Below, piece after piece: positions 62,385-64,000 of a stretch of 64,000 nucleotides of DNA. The DNA is from Camillea tinctor. Lineage: Eukaryota > Ascomycota > Sordariomycetes > Xylariales > Xylariaceae. Below the pieces are notes generated by a model, which worked only from the letters and a program-made list of their open reading frames with translations, was not told where the DNA came from and made no database searches. The position numbers and the translations under genes were made by a program. The first letter of the stretch is position 1, and every line of letters begins with the position of its first letter. The DNA lies in contig MU394053.1 in assembly GCA_022578605.1 (NCBI GenBank), forward strand, positions 826,229 through 890,228, given 5' to 3'.

Positions 62385-64000
62385 TTCGTGTTCGTGTCAC
62401 AAGACGCCGAGGGTCCGACAGATCAAGAGACAGATGCTGTGAACTAAATTTTTTTTTTGGGTACCGCGCGCCAATCCTACGGTGCCGATGACATGTGCTC
62501 TACTCATTCACTCATCCACCGGCTCGCCCGGCAGTAATATAGAGAGGCAATGATATCACGAGATGGTGGCGAGTGCTCGCGCGACACGCTGCGATACAGT
62601 CGATTGCGATAATACCGAGATAGTGTCATTAGGAAAGGGGTGGAGAGAGACAAGAATGAGAGATAGAGAGAGAAGATGTGTGTGTATGTGTGTCTCTGTA
62701 TAGTGCAACTTGCCTTTCGGGGGTTTTTTCTTTGTATTGTTCCCCGGATTCCTTGATTTTTTCTACTTTTTGGTTTATCTTCTGACTTCCTGGATTGTTG
62801 GGTTGGCAGGGATGAGAAAGACCCTTTGGGGACTACCTTATAGCTTGGACTTTAGCGACAGGTGTGGCTTGAAGGGGGAGATGAGTCGGTTTTGATAGCG
62901 CGCGCGCGGCTGAAATTTGGGGAGAAGGATGAAGAATCTGAGAGGTCGACTTGCGACGCAAGCTCGGAAAGAGGGGCGGGCAGAAGATTGGTTGAGGGGT
63001 GCAAGGTGGTAACGGTAACGCCCGTGGACAGGAACGGTGGAAGTGGGCCGGAGGTAGCAGGTAAGAGGGGAGGAGTTCAGTGCGATACCTACTACACAAG
63101 ACGTGACCTTGTTACTTAACCTATTTGCTTACTTTCCCCCTGTAGGGAATGAAATCCGACACTGTATCCATTGTACCTAAAGATCCATCATCCTCCTCGT
63201 CGTCGGGTCGGGTACGGGGAGGCGGACACGGAGAGCGCATCGTGGGGCTGGTGTTTTTACCTAAACGGGAAGACTTACAACAAGCAGCCTATCGCCTTTC
63301 ACCGTCGCTAGCACGTACATATACGCACGGATATGGAGATTACCTAGCTATCTACTACATACCTCTACGTGCACATGTAACCTATACAGATCCTTTCTAG
63401 GCTCTAGGCTCTAGGCTCTCCCCTTCCCCTCCTGCTCCTGCTCCTTCACCTGCACCGGTAGATAAAGAGAGAAGAAGAAAAAATTGCGGTTCTTACTTTA
63501 CCCATCGAATTTGTATAGTTGAAAACTTCCGGAATTTGCACATCGGAAGTGGGCAACGGAAGACAGAAAAGGGCTTTCATAAGTCTAACTTACCTAACCT
63601 ATCTAGCTTTACTTTGGCTAAGTGGCAAAAAGAAGATGAAGGCCTCGATTTTTCCCTCACGGGTTAATATATCACGGCGCACAAACTACCATATAGGTTA
63701 CCTTTCTTTCTTTTCTCTCGATCTCCCTCCGCGAAATGTCACGAGGGCCTCTTTTCCGCCAATTTCATCATCATTTTTGTTATTTCCCCTTTCTTCCCAC
63801 ATCCATCCATCCATTCATCATGCCTTTGTTTTGATGTTATACTTATGCTGTGCTTTGCTGTCAATGCGGGTAGGTCACCTGGTTCTTCACGCCCCCCCCT
63901 TTTTTTTTGTTCTTGTGTAGGTTAGGTGTATGTGTGTGTGTGATACTCTAGACTCTCTGGATCTAAGAATAGTATGCTCATCGCGAAACTAAAATGCCCT

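Larger units (their letters stand above)
59718..64000. other. Intergenic region right of the SCOC-like gene
   Basis: No gene recognised on either strand. It includes the 3' region of the SCOC-like gene with a GC-rich hairpin (59788-59816), a nested inverted repeat at 61151-61196, a (TG)n tract at 62365-62384, three direct copies of CTAGGCT at about 63399-63418 and C-rich and T-rich runs near the right edge. Open frames at 61894-62491 are low-complexity and not convincing. Confidence 0.5.

Noticed and set aside
61894..62491. Two overlapping open frames of 180-200 codons
   Set aside because: Phe/Cys/Val-rich translations of T-rich and (TG)n sequence with no coding character.

Overview
The window looks like nuclear DNA of a filamentous ascomycete, most likely a Sordariomycete. 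The evidence is short spliceosomal introns of about 50-90 bases with GTAAGT/GTATGT donors and CTAAC/CTGAC branch points, pyrimidine-rich leaders, a CreB-type deubiquitinase, and many dispersed CCTAGGTA/TACCTACC motifs between genes. No species can be named from sequence alone. Exon structures were read by eye and none has transcript support.

Layout. (1) 1-3178: non-coding, with an N10 assembly gap at 1243-1252. (2) 3179-5682 (+): CreB/Ubp9-type ubiquitin protease in four exons. (3) 6653-7282 (-): a small four-exon YOS1 gene (ER-Golgi transport), divergent from (4) 7920-9702 (+): ALG12, a Dol-P-Man mannosyltransferase. (5) 10502-15624: a 5.1 kb, extremely AT-rich element with about 100 bp terminal inverted repeats and a TA target duplication, followed by a second N10 gap. 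(6) 15857-21091: non-coding. (7) 21092-24771 (+): a 1203-residue protein of unknown function. (8) 24772-30876: long non-coding stretch. (9) 30877-31520 (+): small secreted protein, probably PhiA-like cell wall protein. (10) 33642-38361 (-): tricalbin, an ER-plasma membrane tether with SMP and C2 domains. (11) 38362-59165: a gene desert of about 20.8 kb holding a solo gypsy-type LTR with a perfect 5 bp target duplication and a 215 bp MITE-like element. (12) 59166-59717 (+): SCOC/Slo1-type short coiled-coil protein. (13) 59718-64000: non-coding.

The genes are mostly housekeeping: secretory pathway and membranes (YOS1, ALG12, tricalbin, SCOC-like), carbon catabolite control (creB) and cell wall. 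They do not form a cluster. Seven genes in 64 kb is sparse for this kind of genome.

The most unusual object is the AT-rich element. Its interior has almost no TpC/GpA and very few CpC/GpG dinucleotides, while ApC, GpC, CpA and CpG persist. That is not the CpA signature usual for repeat-induced point mutation (RIP). The terminal repeats keep normal composition and differ from each other almost only by transitions. The interior also holds three tandem copies of a long hairpin.
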